64,000 nt of DNA from Rothia kristinae NBRC 15354 (GCF_001570865.1 NZ_BCSM01000010.1:42129-106128), one strand, 5' to 3'; counted from the stretch's first letter, positions 18,951 through 28,351 are shown. Numbers and translations: made by a program. The notes: generated by a model from the letters alone, not told the origin.

Positions 18951-19023
18951 TGGAGCTGAGGGGACTCGAACCCCTGACCCTCTGCATGCCATGCAGATGC
19001 GCTACCAGCTGCGCCACAGCCCC
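18951..19023 (-). tRNA. tRNA-Ala (anticodon GGC)
   Basis: 73 bases. Acceptor stem GGGGCTG pairs with CAGCTCC (one G-U), the anticodon stem TCTGC/GCAGA encloses loop ATGGCAT with anticodon GGC, and the T loop is TTCGAGT. CCA is not encoded. A second identical gene lies at 21273. Confidence 0.96.
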
Positions 19024-19200
19024 AACGGATGAAGACTGTACCAGCTGCGGGCCGCCTGTCCAACTCGGCGGATCCAGGGTGGTGCGCGCCGGCCGAGCCT
19101 CCGGGAGATCCGCGCCGCGTCTACCCTCCGCGTCCGCCCTCCGGGACCGGGCGACGTCGACGGGCCGCCTCCGCGTCCTGCGGCGCGACCCGCCTCTGAC

Positions 19201-19734
19201 ATGCTGGAAGACATGAACCACGAGAGCCCCGCACAGCAGCCCGCGAAGGCCACGTCCGTCATCGTGCTGGCGCTGATGATCATCATCCCGCTGGCCGTCG
19301 GCATGGTCGGCTCCCTGGCCAGCGCCTCCGCCGTGGACGGCTGGTACGCCGACGCCGACAAAGCCCCCTGGACTCCCCCGAACTCCGTGTTCGGCCCGGT
19401 GTGGACCGTGCTGTACGTGATCATCGGGGTGGCCGCATGGCTGGTGTGGCGCGAGCACGGGCGCCCCGGACGACGCCGTGCCCTGACCCTGTACGTCGTC
19501 CAGCTGGTGCTCAACAGCCTCTGGACCCCGCTGTTCTTCAACGGCTACACCCACTGGGGCACCACCGGGCTGATCCTGGCCGCCCTGGACATCCTCCTGC
19601 TGCTGGCCTGCGCCCTGGGCACCTTCGCCGCGTTCCGGCCAGTCCAGAGGCTTGCGGCCTGGCTGCTGGTGCCGTACCTGCTGTGGATCGCGTACGCGAC
19701 CACCCTGAACCTGTACATGGTCTTCACCAACTGA
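19201..19734 (+). CDS. TspO/MBR-family membrane protein
   Basis: A 177-residue protein with five membrane helices and the aromatic-rich family motif APWTPPNSVFGPVWTVLYV, then WREHG and LNSLWTPLFFNG. TspO proteins bind porphyrins and cholesterol-like ligands and act in tetrapyrrole handling or oxidative stress signalling. The first possible ATG is used; another ATG at 19213 follows GGAAG and could be the true start. A TACCCT -10-like element lies at 19122-19127. It is followed after 21 bases by the SMR pair, possibly in one transcript. Confidence 0.92.
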   Translation: MLEDMNHESPAQQPAKATSVIVLALMIIIPLAVGMVGSLASASAVDGWYADADKAPWTPPNSVFGPVWTVLYVIIGVAAWLVWREHGRPGRRRALTLYVVQLVLNSLWTPLFFNGYTHWGTTGLILAALDILLLLACALGTFAAFRPVQRLAAWLLVPYLLWIAYATTLNLYMVFTN

Positions 19735-19755
19735 CCCACGAGAGGAGGGCCCCGG

Positions 19756-20160
19756 ATGAAGCGCGCGCTGCTGCTGGTCGCCGCGATCCTCGCGGAGGTC
19801 TCGGCCTCGCTGAGCCTGAAGGCCGCGATGAGCGCTCCGTGGCTGTACGCCTGGACGGTCGCGGGATACACGCTGGCCTTCGTGCTGCTGGGGCTGCTGC
19901 TGTGGGCCGGCATGGCGCTGGGCGTGGCCTACGGATTGTGGGGCGCCGGCGGCGTCGCGCTCACGGCCCTGGCGTCCGCGGCGATCTTCGGCGAGGCCCT
20001 CTCCCCGCGGATGGGTCTGGGACTCGTGCTGGTGATCGCCGGTGTGCTGTGCGTGGAGCTGGGCTCCCAGCGGGTGCGCCGCCGGGCCCTGCGCTCGGTC
20101 GACGTCGGGCGGGCCGACGTCGGCCCGGCCGGGGACGCTCGGGACGGGAGGGTGAGGTAG
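19756..20160 (+). CDS. SMR-family efflux protein, subunit 1 of a pair
   Basis: A 134-residue small multidrug resistance protein with four membrane helices. The essential membrane-embedded Glu is in AAILAEVSASLSLKAA near residue 14, and GMALGVAYGLWGAGGVALTAL is the family's helix 3 motif. A C-terminal hydrophilic tail of about 25 residues exceeds the normal SMR length of about 105. GAGAGGAGG precedes the ATG. Its stop directly abuts the GTG start of a second SMR gene, so the two proteins probably form an antiparallel heterodimer like EbrAB. Substrate unknown. Confidence 0.88.
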   Translation: MKRALLLVAAILAEVSASLSLKAAMSAPWLYAWTVAGYTLAFVLLGLLLWAGMALGVAYGLWGAGGVALTALASAAIFGEALSPRMGLGLVLVIAGVLCVELGSQRVRRRALRSVDVGRADVGPAGDARDGRVR

Positions 20161-20475
20161 GTGGCGTGGACCGTGCTCATCCTGGCGGTGGTGTGCGAGG
20201 TCGCGGGCACCTCGAGCCTGCGCCTGGCCGTGGATCGGGGCCGGGCCTGGTACGCGCTCACCGCCCTGCTCTACATCGCGGCGTTCACCGCACTGAGCGC
20301 GACCCTGCACCTGGGTATGCCCCTGGGCATGGCCTACGGGATCTGGGCGGCCCTCGGCGTGGCCCTGACCGCGGTGGTCAGCCGCGTGGCGTTCAAGGAG
20401 CCGCTGGACGCAGTGATGGCCGCGGGCATCGCCCTGATCGTGGGTGGGGTGCTGCTGCTGGAGACCGGCTCCTGA
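20161..20475 (+). CDS. SMR-family efflux protein, subunit 2 of a pair
   Basis: A 104-residue SMR protein of standard length: four helices, conserved Glu in ILAVVCEVAGTSSLRLA (residue about 13) and GMPLGMAYGIWAALGVALTAV in helix 3. The GTG start begins at the base right after the stop of the upstream SMR gene, indicating translational coupling. The pair would export small cations or disinfectant-type compounds by proton exchange. No guanidine riboswitch was noticed upstream. Confidence 0.88.
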   Translation: MAWTVLILAVVCEVAGTSSLRLAVDRGRAWYALTALLYIAAFTALSATLHLGMPLGMAYGIWAALGVALTAVVSRVAFKEPLDAVMAAGIALIVGGVLLLETGS

Positions 20476-20613
20476 GCCTGGGCCGCGGGGAGTAGAGTAT
20501 TCGGGCGCGCCCCGCCCCGGCTTCTTCGGGAGGGCGCCATCGCCGGGGGCGACGTCGTGCCGAACGCCGACCGTCTCCTGCCCCCGTACCCACACACTTC
20601 TCCAGGAGGAACC

Positions 20614-21039
20614 ATGCTGCGCACCGTGCTGGGCGCGAAGATCCACCGCGCCACCGTCACGCAGGCGGATCTGCACTACGTCGGATCCATCACCATCGAC
20701 GCCGACCTGCTGCAGGCCTCCGGGATCGTGGAGGGTGAGCAGGTGCAGGTGGTGGACGTGACCAACGGCTCCCGCCTGCAGACCTACGCGATCGCGGGAC
20801 CCGCCGGCTCCGGGGTGATCGGCATCAACGGGGCGGCCGCCCACCTGGTGCATCCCGGGGATCTGGTCATCATCATGTCCTACGTGATGGTCGATGCCCG
20901 GGAGCTGACCGAGCACGAGCCGCAGGTGGTGCACGTGGACGGGGAGAACCGGGTGGTCGCCCTCGGTGCGGACCCGGCGCAGCCGGTGCCCGGGGCCGAG
21001 GACCAGATCGACCCGCGACGCGCCGCCGTCGACGCCTGA
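20614..21039 (+). CDS. panD: aspartate 1-decarboxylase proenzyme
   Basis: PanD makes beta-alanine from aspartate for pantothenate and coenzyme A. The self-cleavage site Gly24-Ser25 is seen in [10 protein letters not shown], which after cleavage gives the pyruvoyl group; Lys9 and Tyr-containing segments are also conserved. The start MLRTVLGAK is fixed by the cleavage-site distance and by CCAGGAGGA at seven bases; an upstream in-frame ATG is ignored. A TAGAGT -10-like element is near 20494. The C-terminal ~25 residues are longer than in E. coli PanD, as in many actinobacteria. Downstream lies a repeat array. Confidence 0.95.
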   Translation: MLRTVLGAKIHRATVTQADLHYVGSITIDADLLQASGIVEGEQVQVVDVTNGSRLQTYAIAGPAGSGVIGINGAAAHLVHPGDLVIIMSYVMVDARELTEHEPQVVHVDGENRVVALGADPAQPVPGAEDQIDPRRAAVDA

Positions 21040-21068
21040 CGCGGGTCGGGGCGCAGCCATCGTCCGGC

Positions 21069-21199
21069 GCCGAGACCGCACGCGGTCGCCGAAACCGCAC
21101 AAAACTGCCGAGACCGTACCCGTCGGGTGCGGTCTCGGCGCGTCTGTGCGGTCTCGGCACATCGGTGCGGTCTCGGCACATCGGTGCGGTTTCGGCGGT
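21069..21199. repeat. inverted array of 19-base units, copy 2 (longest)
   Basis: Three forward units (GAGACCGCAC, GAAACCGCAC, GAGACCGTAC at 19-base spacing) and four reverse units (CGGTCTCGGC three times, CGGTTTCGGC once), flipped around the conserved centre ACCCG-T-CGGGT (hairpin 21107-21139). Two neighbouring reverse units are identical over all 19 bases, which suggests recent unit gain. It lies between panD (plus) and a minus-strand tRNA-Ala. Confidence 0.9.
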
Positions 21200-21272
21200 G
21201 AACGCCGAGGACGCCCGGACACACGACGAGGGCCCCACCGGATTCCTCCGGCAGGGCCCTCGTCCTCACTGG

Positions 21273-21345
21273 TGGAGCTGAGGGGACTCGAACCCCTGAC
21301 CCTCTGCATGCCATGCAGATGCGCTACCAGCTGCGCCACAGCCCC
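21273..21345 (-). tRNA. tRNA-Ala (anticodon GGC), second identical copy
   Basis: Identical over 73 bases to the gene at 18951-19023, same anticodon loop ATGGCAT. CCA not encoded. Confidence 0.96.
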
Positions 21346-21494
21346 AAGATCACTCTCGCGATCCCGTGTCACCTCGCGGCGACTCATCTACTGTACTCAG
21401 ACCGTCTCCCCCGCGCCAAATCCGCGAAGGGTGATCTGTCACACCCGCGCCGCCCCATGCCGCGGACCCCGCACCGCGGGCCCGGCGTCGCGGC

Positions 21495-21920
21495 TCAGGA
21501 AGCCGGATCCTGGGCCAGTTCGGGGCTGTCGGGCATCTGCTCGGGATCGGCCAGCTCCTCCTCCACGCCCAGGGGGATCCGCGGGGCGTCGCTCCACAGC
21601 CGGTCGAGGGCGTAGAAGATCCGTTCCTGCTCGTGCTGCACGTGCACCACGATGTCCCCGAAGTCCAGGAGCACCCAGCGGCCCTCGGCCTTGCCCTCCC
21701 GGCGCACCGGCTTGATCCCGGCCTGCTCGCGCAGCTGATCCTCCACCTCGTCCACGATCGCGTCCACCAGCCGCTCGTTGGCGGCCGAGGCGAGCAGGAA
21801 GCCGTCGATCAGGCCCATCGCCTCGGAGACGTCGTAGGCGTTGAGCTGAGTGGCGTGCTTGTCGGCGGCGGCCCGCGCGGCGATGCGCAGGGCCTGCACG
21901 GACTCGGGTGCTGCGGTCAT
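21495..21920 (-). CDS. rsfS: ribosome silencing factor RsfS (Iojap)
   Basis: RsfS binds L14 on the large ribosomal subunit and blocks subunit joining when nutrients are low. The 141-residue protein has the Iojap core: LIDGFLLASAANERLVDAI and GRWVLLDFGDIVVHVQHEQERIFYALDRLW. The C-terminal ~35 residues are acidic and extra. AAAGGACCTCCC precedes the ATG. Gene order nadD, tail-anchored protein, rsfS on the minus strand is typical of actinobacteria. Confidence 0.95.
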   Translation of the reverse strand: MTAAPESVQALRIAARAAADKHATQLNAYDVSEAMGLIDGFLLASAANERLVDAIVDEVEDQLREQAGIKPVRREGKAEGRWVLLDFGDIVVHVQHEQERIFYALDRLWSDAPRIPLGVEEELADPEQMPDSPELAQDPAS

Positions 21921-22020
21921 GGGAGGTCCTTTCGGTGGGGACGGCGGCGGGTGGCCGTCCGCTGACGGTTCAGTGGGTGCGGGCCGGGTCGGTCGCGGTG
22001 AGCACGGTGAGCGGGGGGGG

Positions 22021-22860
22021 TTACGGAATCAGGAAGATCACGCCGAGCACGACGGCGGCCACCAGCACCAGCAGGATCAGGGTGATCAGCCAGGCCCGGC
22101 CGGTGCCGCCCGGGGCCTTCGCATCCAGCCCGGACAGGTCCAGTCCGTGGGCGTCCACCGCCCGCACGGGACGGGCGTCCTCGGGCTGCGCGGCGCCCTC
22201 CGCGGTCTCATCCTGGGCGGCGGACTCCGCCGGGGAGGTCTCCTCGGGCCCGGTCTCCTCCGGGGCGGCCACGGCGTCGTCGGCATCCGCCGACGCCCCC
22301 ACACCGGCCCCCGCATCGGCATCCTGCACTCTCGGGGTGCTCCCGGTGATCACCGGGATCCCCATGGTCTGCGGGCCCAGCAGGCGCTCGTCGTAGACGG
22401 TGCCGGCGAAATCGGTGTTGCCCAGCCCCGACAGGTGCGCCGGGTTCACCGAGACGATCCCGCCGGAGACCGTCCCCGGGCCGGCCCCGAGGATCTGGCG
22501 CTGCACGTCCTCCAGCAGGGCCCGGTCCCGGTAGGTGGTGGCGGTGCGGTCCCCGACGATCGCCGCGAACTCCTCATCCGCGCTGAGTCGGACGAACTCG
22601 CCCTGCTCGCTGATCGCCTGGAACCGCCGCTGGAACTCCAGCAGCCGATCATCCGGCTCCATGACCGGCACCACCGGAACACCCTGGGTCTCGGGGTCCG
22701 GGGCGTTGCCGCGCAGGCGGTCCAGGTACTGCTCGCGGTAGCGTCGCAGCCTCCGGGGTCCCAGATCCTCCGGGGCGGGCGGGACCTGCAGGCCGTCCTC
22801 GGCCACGAACGTCTTCTGCGGGTCCGCGGTGATGTCCGTGGTGGTGCGCTGCGCGTTCAG
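22021..22860 (-). CDS. hypothetical tail-anchored membrane protein (probable CTG start)
   Basis: No known family recognised. The N-terminal ~190 residues are soluble and mixed alpha/beta or helical ([17 protein letters not shown] near residue 30), then an acidic Ala/Glu/Asp-rich linker, and one C-terminal helix [18 protein letters not shown], so it is probably anchored by its tail. There is no ATG or GTG at the expected place. AAGGAG is followed after six bases by CTG at 22858-22860, and this CTG overlaps the nadD stop as CTGA, just like usual ATGA overlaps, so CTG is the best start. Later in-frame GTG codons lack a ribosome site. A run of eight G follows its stop. Confidence 0.7.
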   Translation of the reverse strand: MNAQRTTTDITADPQKTFVAEDGLQVPPAPEDLGPRRLRRYREQYLDRLRGNAPDPETQGVPVVPVMEPDDRLLEFQRRFQAISEQGEFVRLSADEEFAAIVGDRTATTYRDRALLEDVQRQILGAGPGTVSGGIVSVNPAHLSGLGNTDFAGTVYDERLLGPQTMGIPVITGSTPRVQDADAGAGVGASADADDAVAAPEETGPEETSPAESAAQDETAEGAAQPEDARPVRAVDAHGLDLSGLDAKAPGGTGRAWLITLILLVLVAAVVLGVIFLIP

Positions 22861-23675
22861 TGCTGACTCCTTGACGAGATGCTGCCCTCCGGGGCCTCGG
22901 GGGCTCCGGTTCTCCCCGCCGGTGTGGGGACGGCGTCGTTCGGCTGCGATTCTACCGGCCGGGCCGCCGGATCCGCCCGGCATCCCGGCAGCTCATCGGG
23001 GCCCTGCCCGGCCCGCTCGGGCACCGTGACGTCCTCGCGGTGGTAGAGCTCGTACTTGTTGATGTACTGCACCACGCCGTCCGGGACCAGGTACCATACG
23101 GGCTTGCCGTCCGCGGAGCGGCGCCGGACGTCGGTCGAGGAGATCGCCATCGCCGGCACCTCCAGCAGACCCACCCCGGCCGCACGCTCCGGGGCGGCCA
23201 GCTCGTGGCCGGGTCGGGTGACCCCGACGAAGTACGCCAGGTCCCACATCTGGGCGGCGTCCTTCCAGGACAGGATCTGCGCCATCGCATCCGCCCCGGT
23301 GATGAAGAACAGGTCCGCGTTCGGGCGCAGCTGGTGCAGGTCCCGCAGCGTGTCCACGGTGTAGGTGGGGCCGGGCCGGTCGATGTCCACCCGGGAGACC
23401 GTGAACCGGGGGTTCGACGCCGTGGCGATCACGGTCATCAGGTACCGGTGCTCCGCCTCGGTCACCCGCTGGTCGGCTTTCTGCCACGGCGTGCCGGTGG
23501 GCACGAAGACCACCTCGTCGAGGTCGAAGACCGCCGCGACCTCGCTGGCCGCGACCAGGTGCCCGTGGTGGATCGGGTCGAAGGTCCCGCCCATCACGCC
23601 CAGCCGGGTCCGCCCGGGGCGGCGCGGCGGGACGGTCAGGGTGGTGTGCCCGGAGGTCTCCAGCTGGGGGTTCAT
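22857..23675 (-). CDS. nadD: nicotinate-nucleotide adenylyltransferase
   Basis: NadD joins ATP and nicotinate mononucleotide to form deamido-NAD. The nucleotidyltransferase motif [15 protein letters not shown] (HxGH-type) and the SSTDVRRR motif near residue 190 are clear. The 272-residue product carries about 55 extra C-terminal residues (Pro/Asp/Arg-rich) beyond the family core. This extension ends exactly over the start of the downstream gene. It lies after a small membrane protein gene and proA on the same strand. Confidence 0.95.
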   Translation of the reverse strand: MNPQLETSGHTTLTVPPRRPGRTRLGVMGGTFDPIHHGHLVAASEVAAVFDLDEVVFVPTGTPWQKADQRVTEAEHRYLMTVIATASNPRFTVSRVDIDRPGPTYTVDTLRDLHQLRPNADLFFITGADAMAQILSWKDAAQMWDLAYFVGVTRPGHELAAPERAAGVGLLEVPAMAISSTDVRRRSADGKPVWYLVPDGVVQYINKYELYHREDVTVPERAGQGPDELPGCRADPAARPVESQPNDAVPTPAGRTGAPEAPEGSISSRSQH

Positions 23676-23728
23676 GCGCTCCTGCCCGCGACGGCGCCCC
23701 GCGCGGGCGGGACGCCATCGATCATGAC

Positions 23729-23962
23729 TCAGTGCCGGTGGTACTCGGCGTCGTACTTCTCGACGGACTCCCGCTCAACCTCGCTGAGCTCGGACGGCGC
23801 GGAATCCGGGCGCACGACGCCGCGGCCGCTGTAGGAGTGGCAGATCAGGGCCAGCGCGATGAAGCCGACCATGAACAGGATGGCGAACCAGTGCGGCGCC
23901 AAGGGCAGCTCGTTGACCACGTGCTCCTCGGCCACGGTGGAGGCCAGGACTGCGATGCTCAT
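23729..23962 (-). CDS. small single-helix membrane protein
   Basis: A 77-residue protein with one clear membrane helix ([20 protein letters not shown], residues about 25-44) and a charged cytoplasmic tail ending in [10 protein letters not shown]. The N-terminus would face outside. I do not recognise a function; similar small proteins between proA and nadD occur in related actinobacteria. GGAGAGGAG lies before the ATG. It sits 53 bases upstream of nadD, probably in the same transcript. Confidence 0.75.
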   Translation of the reverse strand: MSIAVLASTVAEEHVVNELPLAPHWFAILFMVGFIALALICHSYSGRGVVRPDSAPSELSEVERESVEKYDAEYHRH

Positions 23963-24032
23963 GGGCGCTTGCTCCTCTCCGGCGGCCGGCGCGGCCGCGG
24001 CGTTCGGTGTGCGATGGATGCTGAAGGCCAGT

Positions 24033-25340
24033 CTAGCCCCTGGTCTGCCCCTGACCCCGCACGACCCACTTGCTCGTGGTCAGCTCCGTCATGCCCATGG
24101 GCCCGCGGGCGTGCAGCTTCTGCGTGGAGATCCCCACCTCGGCGCCCAGCCCCAGCTGGCCGCCGTCGGTGAAGCGGGTGGAGGAGTTGACCATGACCGT
24201 GGCGGCATCCACCCGGGAGACGAACTCGTCGGCCTCGGCGAGGTCATTGGTGATGATCAGCTCGGTGTGCCCGGTGGAGTGCCGCTGGATGTGGCGCAGC
24301 GCCTCCTCCATGTCCGGGACCACCCGCACGGACATCTCCAGGGCCAGGGACTCATCCGCCCAGTCCCCGTCCTGCGCTGCCAGCACCTGCTCCGAGAGCC
24401 CGCCGGCCAGCCGGGCCGCGGCCTCGTCGGCGTGCAGGCGCACCCCGGCCTCCAGCAGCCCGCGCAGCACGGCCTCGGCGGCCGGGGCGCCCTCCTGGAT
24501 GAGCAGGGTCTCCGCGGAGTTGCAGGCCGAGGGCTTGTCGGTCTTGGAGTCCACCACCAGGTCCACGGCCATCTGCTCCGGGGCCGAGGCGCCCAGGTAG
24601 ATGTGCACGTTGCCCTCCCCGGTCTCGATCACCGGCACCCGGGCGTTCGCCACGACGGACTGGATCAGCCCGCGCCCGCCGCGCGGGACCAGCACGTCCA
24701 CGCGGCCGCGGGCCAGCATCAAGGCGGTGGCCCCGTCTCGGCCGTACTCGTCCACGGACTGCACGGCATCCATCGGGAACCCGGCGGCATCCAGGGCGTC
24801 GCGCAGGATCCCGACCAGGGCGGTGTTGGTCTCCTGGGCGGCCGAGCCGCCGCGCAGCATCGCGGCGTTGCCGGATTTCACGGCCAGCCCCGCGATGTCC
24901 ACGGTGACGTTGGGGCGGGCCTCGTAGATCGCGCCGACCACGCCCATCGGCACCCGGATCCGGGAGACCCGCAGCCCGTTGGGCAGGGTCTGCCCGTCGA
25001 TGATCTGCCCGACCGGGTCGGTCTGCCCGGCCAGCTCGTGCAGAGCCGTGATCAGCGCGTCGATGCGCGCATCATCCAGGGCGAGCCGGTCCAGCAGGTT
25101 CTCCGCCATGCCCTTCTCGCGTCCGCGGGCCAGGTCCCGGGCGTTGGCCTCCAGGATCACGGATCGCCCGGCGTCGATCCCCTCGGCCATCCGGCGCAGG
25201 GCGGTGTCCTTGTGGGAGCGGTGCGCGGTGGCCAGCACCCGGGAGGCGGCGCGGGCGTCATCGGCCATGGCCTCGACGGCCTCCTGCACCTCACGGGGCA
25301 CGGTCGGAACGGACGGAGTGCTGCGATCGGTGTCGGTCAT
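24033..25340 (-). CDS. proA: gamma-glutamyl phosphate reductase
   Basis: ProA reduces glutamyl-5-phosphate with NADPH to glutamate semialdehyde, step 2 of proline synthesis. The aldehyde dehydrogenase-type catalytic Cys is in DKPSACNSAETLL; VMVNSSTRFTDGG and GLGAEVGISTQKLHARG are further family signatures. Start MTDTDRST gives 435 residues, a little longer than the usual 415-420. It follows proB after 32 bases, so the two are one operon. Confidence 0.96.
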   Translation of the reverse strand: MTDTDRSTPSVPTVPREVQEAVEAMADDARAASRVLATAHRSHKDTALRRMAEGIDAGRSVILEANARDLARGREKGMAENLLDRLALDDARIDALITALHELAGQTDPVGQIIDGQTLPNGLRVSRIRVPMGVVGAIYEARPNVTVDIAGLAVKSGNAAMLRGGSAAQETNTALVGILRDALDAAGFPMDAVQSVDEYGRDGATALMLARGRVDVLVPRGGRGLIQSVVANARVPVIETGEGNVHIYLGASAPEQMAVDLVVDSKTDKPSACNSAETLLIQEGAPAAEAVLRGLLEAGVRLHADEAAARLAGGLSEQVLAAQDGDWADESLALEMSVRVVPDMEEALRHIQRHSTGHTELIITNDLAEADEFVSRVDAATVMVNSSTRFTDGGQLGLGAEVGISTQKLHARGPMGMTELTTSKWVVRGQGQTRG

Positions 25341-25372
25341 GGACCCGATGATAACGAAGGTGCGCGGCGGAT

Positions 25373-26575
25373 TCAGCGGCGGCGCAGCACGGCCAGGTTG
25401 TCCACGTGCACGACGACGCCGTCGAACCCGTCGCCCAGCTCCTCCTCCGCGGCCGCGCTGGCCAGCCCCGCGATCCGCTCGATGTCCTGGCTGGAGTAGG
25501 CGGCCAGCCCGTGGGCGAAGGTGCGCCCCTGCGGGTCCTTGATCGCGATGGGCTCGCCCGGGCGGAAGATGCCCTCCACCCCGGTGATCCCGGCGGCCAG
25601 CAGGGAGGTGCGCCGGCGCACGGCCCGCTCCGCCCCGGCGTCGACGGTCACCGCGCCCTTGGTCTTGGCCAGCTGGGACAGCCACACCAGCCGGATCGAG
25701 CGGCGCCCACCCGTGGGCTGGAACCACGTGCCCACATCCGCCCCGTCCAGGGCCGCGGCGGCGTTGGCGGCGGAGGTGACCAGCGCGGGGATGCCGGAGG
25801 AGGAGGCGATCTTCGCGGCCTCCACCTTGGTGACCATGCCCCCGGAGCCGACCCCCGCGCGTCCGATCGTGCCGATCTCCACGCCCTCCAGGTCCCGCTC
25901 CGGGTCCGTCACGGTGCTGATCCGCTCCCCGCCCTCGGCCGGGTGCTTGGTGTACAGCGCATCCACGTCGGACAGCAGCAGCAGCGCGTCCGCCTTGATC
26001 GTGTGTGCGACGAGTGCGGCGATCCGGTCGTTGTCCCCGAACTTGATCTCGTGGGTGGCCACGGCGTCGTTCTCGTTGACGATGGGCAGCACGTTCAGGT
26101 CCAGCAGCCTCTCCAGCTGACGGTGGACGTTGTGGTAGCGGCTGCGGTGCATCAGGTCCTCCGCGGTGACCAGCACCTGGGAGATCGTGACGTCGTAGCG
26201 GGAGAAGATCTCGGTGTAGCGGGTCATGATCAGGGACTGCCCGACGGCGGCCGCCGCCTGCTGGGTGGCCAGGTCCTTGGGCCGCTTGGTCAGCCCCAGC
26301 GGGGCCAGCCCGGCCGCGATCGCCCCGGAGGAGACGAACACGACCTCCACCCCGCGCCCGTGGGTCTTCGCCAGCACGTCCGCGATCGTCGCGACGGCCA
26401 GCTCGTCCAGGGAGTGGGCGATCGAGGTCAGGGAGGAGGAGCCGACCTTCACGACGATGCGCTTGGCCTTGGGCAGATCCTCCCGCCGCTCGATGGGGCT
26501 GATCCTGTTCTTCCCCCGGGACTCGGCCGAACGCTGGATCTCGGCGCGGGACAGGGACGCGGACGGGGTGAGCAT
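25373..26575 (-). CDS. proB: glutamate 5-kinase with PUA domain
   Basis: ProB phosphorylates glutamate, the committed and proline-inhibited step. The amino acid kinase domain (about residues 35-290) shows VVKVGSSSLT, VVFVSSGAIAAG, IVNENDAV and LLSDVDALYT. A C-terminal PUA domain follows (about 310-395), as in E. coli ProB. The first ~30 residues (MLTPSASLSRAEIQRSAES) are an extension; an internal start is possible but no better ribosome site is seen than that near the first ATG. 32 bases separate it from proA. Confidence 0.96.
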   Translation of the reverse strand: MLTPSASLSRAEIQRSAESRGKNRISPIERREDLPKAKRIVVKVGSSSLTSIAHSLDELAVATIADVLAKTHGRGVEVVFVSSGAIAAGLAPLGLTKRPKDLATQQAAAAVGQSLIMTRYTEIFSRYDVTISQVLVTAEDLMHRSRYHNVHRQLERLLDLNVLPIVNENDAVATHEIKFGDNDRIAALVAHTIKADALLLLSDVDALYTKHPAEGGERISTVTDPERDLEGVEIGTIGRAGVGSGGMVTKVEAAKIASSSGIPALVTSAANAAAALDGADVGTWFQPTGGRRSIRLVWLSQLAKTKGAVTVDAGAERAVRRRTSLLAAGITGVEGIFRPGEPIAIKDPQGRTFAHGLAAYSSQDIERIAGLASAAAEEELGDGFDGVVVHVDNLAVLRRR

Positions 26576-26663
26576 GGGTTCTCCTCTTCTGCGTGGACGG
26601 CGATCGCGGGTCGGTATCAGACGGACGGTGTCGAAGCGGCCCCGGTGGGGTCGTCGCCGGGGG

Positions 26664-28250
26664 TCAGTCGGCGTCCTCGGCGCGACGGCGGGCGCGCCGG
26701 TCGCGGGCGGCGTCCACGGACTCCGTCCACTTGCCGGCCAGGCGCTCGGCCTCCAGCTCCTCGCGCGCGGCGGCCTTCGCGTCCTTGCGCTGCTGGTAGT
26801 CCTCCCGCTTCTCGGCGCGGGTGGGGCGGATGATCTCCTCGAGCCTGGAGTCGGTGCCGCGCGGGCTGGACAGCAGCTCCGCGCCGCCGACCATCGTCGG
26901 CTCCCAGTCGAAGACCACGGCGTCGGCCTCCTCCCCGATCACCACGGCGTCCCCGGGGGTCGCGCCCTGGGCGAATAGCTCGTCCTCGACGCCGAGCTTG
27001 GCCAGCCGGTCCGCGAGGAAGCCCACGGCCTCGTCGTTGGCGAAGTCGGTCTGCTTGATCCACCGCTCGGGCTTCTCCCCGAGCACCCGGAACAGCGGCT
27101 CCAGGTTGCGCTCCTCCCGGCGGATGCTGAACTCCCCGCGCCCGCCGCGGCGGCGGGACACGGCCCGCGGGCGCAGCACGGCCGGGGCCTCCTGCGTCTC
27201 CTGCTCCTGATCCTCCTGCGCGGCCCGGGCCTCGGCCACCAGCTCGGCCATCGCGAAGCCCAGGGCGCGCAACCCCTCGTGGGAGGCGGTGGAAACCTCG
27301 AAGACCCGCAGCCCGCGGGCCTCCAGCTCGGGGCGCACGAGCTCCGCCAGCTCCCTGGCCTCCGGGACGTCCACCTTGTTCAGGACCACCAGGTGCGGGC
27401 GCTGCACCAGGGGCGTGGCGGTGCCGGCCGTGGGATCCACGGAATAGCCGGCCAGCTCCTTCTCGATGACCTCGAAGTCCGAGATCGGGTCCCGGCGCGG
27501 CTCCAGGGTCGCGCAGTCGATGACGTGCACGATCGCCGCACAGCGCTCCACGTGGCGCAGGAACTGGTGGCCCAGCCCCCGACCCTCGGAGGCGCCCTCG
27601 ATCAGCCCGGGCACATCGGCCACGGTGAAGCGGGTGTCCCCGGCCTGCACGACCCCGAGGTTGGGCACCAGGGTCGTGAACGGGTAGTCCGCGATCTTCG
27701 GGCGCGCCGCGGACATCGCCGCGATCAGCGAGGACTTGCCGGCCGAGGGGTACCCGACCAGGGCGACATCGGCGATGGACTTCAGCTCCAGGACGAGGTC
27801 CCGCTCCTCGCCGTCGATGCCCAGCAGGGCGAAGCCGGGGGCCTTGCGCTTCGGGGAGGCCAGGGCCGCGTTGCCGGCCCCGCCCTGCCCGCCGTGGGCG
27901 GCGACGAACTCATCGCCCATCCGCACCAGGTCCGCCAGCACCTTCCCGTCCCGGGTCTTCACGACCGTTCCCTGCGGCACGGACAGGACCAGGTCCGCCC
28001 CGTGGGTGCCGTGGGAGAGCCCGCCGCGGCCGATGTCGCCCTTGGGCGCGGTCTGGTGCGGCGAGTGGTGGTATTCCAGCAGCGTGGTGGACTGCCCGTC
28101 CACCCGCAGGATCACGTCTCCCCCGTTGCCGCCGTTGCCGCCGTCGGGGCCGCCCAGGGGCTTGAACTTCTCGCGGCGCACGGACACGCAGCCGTTGCCG
28201 CCGGCGCCTCCGCGGGCGTGCAGGACCACCCGGTCCACGAAATCGGCCAC
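26664..28250 (-). CDS. obg: GTPase Obg/CgtA, large ribosomal subunit assembly
   Basis: Obg binds the 50S subunit late in assembly and senses GTP and ppGpp. Domain order: glycine-rich Obg fold (residues 1-160; [19 protein letters not shown]), G domain ([11 protein letters not shown] as G1, DVPGLIEGA as G3, NKVD as G4), an OCT domain, and a further basic C-terminal extension giving 528 residues. GTG start (VADFVDRV) fits the conserved Obg N-terminus, so the 52-codon upstream frame is not used. It follows rpmA after a 203-base gap with a hairpin. Confidence 0.95.
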   Translation of the reverse strand: MADFVDRVVLHARGGAGGNGCVSVRREKFKPLGGPDGGNGGNGGDVILRVDGQSTTLLEYHHSPHQTAPKGDIGRGGLSHGTHGADLVLSVPQGTVVKTRDGKVLADLVRMGDEFVAAHGGQGGAGNAALASPKRKAPGFALLGIDGEERDLVLELKSIADVALVGYPSAGKSSLIAAMSAARPKIADYPFTTLVPNLGVVQAGDTRFTVADVPGLIEGASEGRGLGHQFLRHVERCAAIVHVIDCATLEPRRDPISDFEVIEKELAGYSVDPTAGTATPLVQRPHLVVLNKVDVPEARELAELVRPELEARGLRVFEVSTASHEGLRALGFAMAELVAEARAAQEDQEQETQEAPAVLRPRAVSRRRGGRGEFSIRREERNLEPLFRVLGEKPERWIKQTDFANDEAVGFLADRLAKLGVEDELFAQGATPGDAVVIGEEADAVVFDWEPTMVGGAELLSSPRGTDSRLEEIIRPTRAEKREDYQQRKDAKAAAREELEAERLAGKWTESVDAARDRRARRRAEDAD

Positions 28251-28351
28251 GTGCAAAACCCCTTCGGTCAGCGGATGGGAGGGGCGCCGCGGGGTGCGGC
28301 GCCGGACTCCGGCGGGCCCTTCGATCCTATCGGCCCCGGAGGTCATGGACG

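Noticed and set aside
18874..21387. A minus-strand frame of ~837 codons across tspO, the SMR pair, panD and both tRNA-Ala genes
   Set aside because: Composition is shadow-like and it reads through two tRNAs and two repeat arrays; no domain is seen.
22013..22020. Run of eight G as a phase-variation switch
   Set aside because: It lies just past the stop of the tail-anchored protein gene and does not alter any reading frame; it may merely affect the mRNA end.
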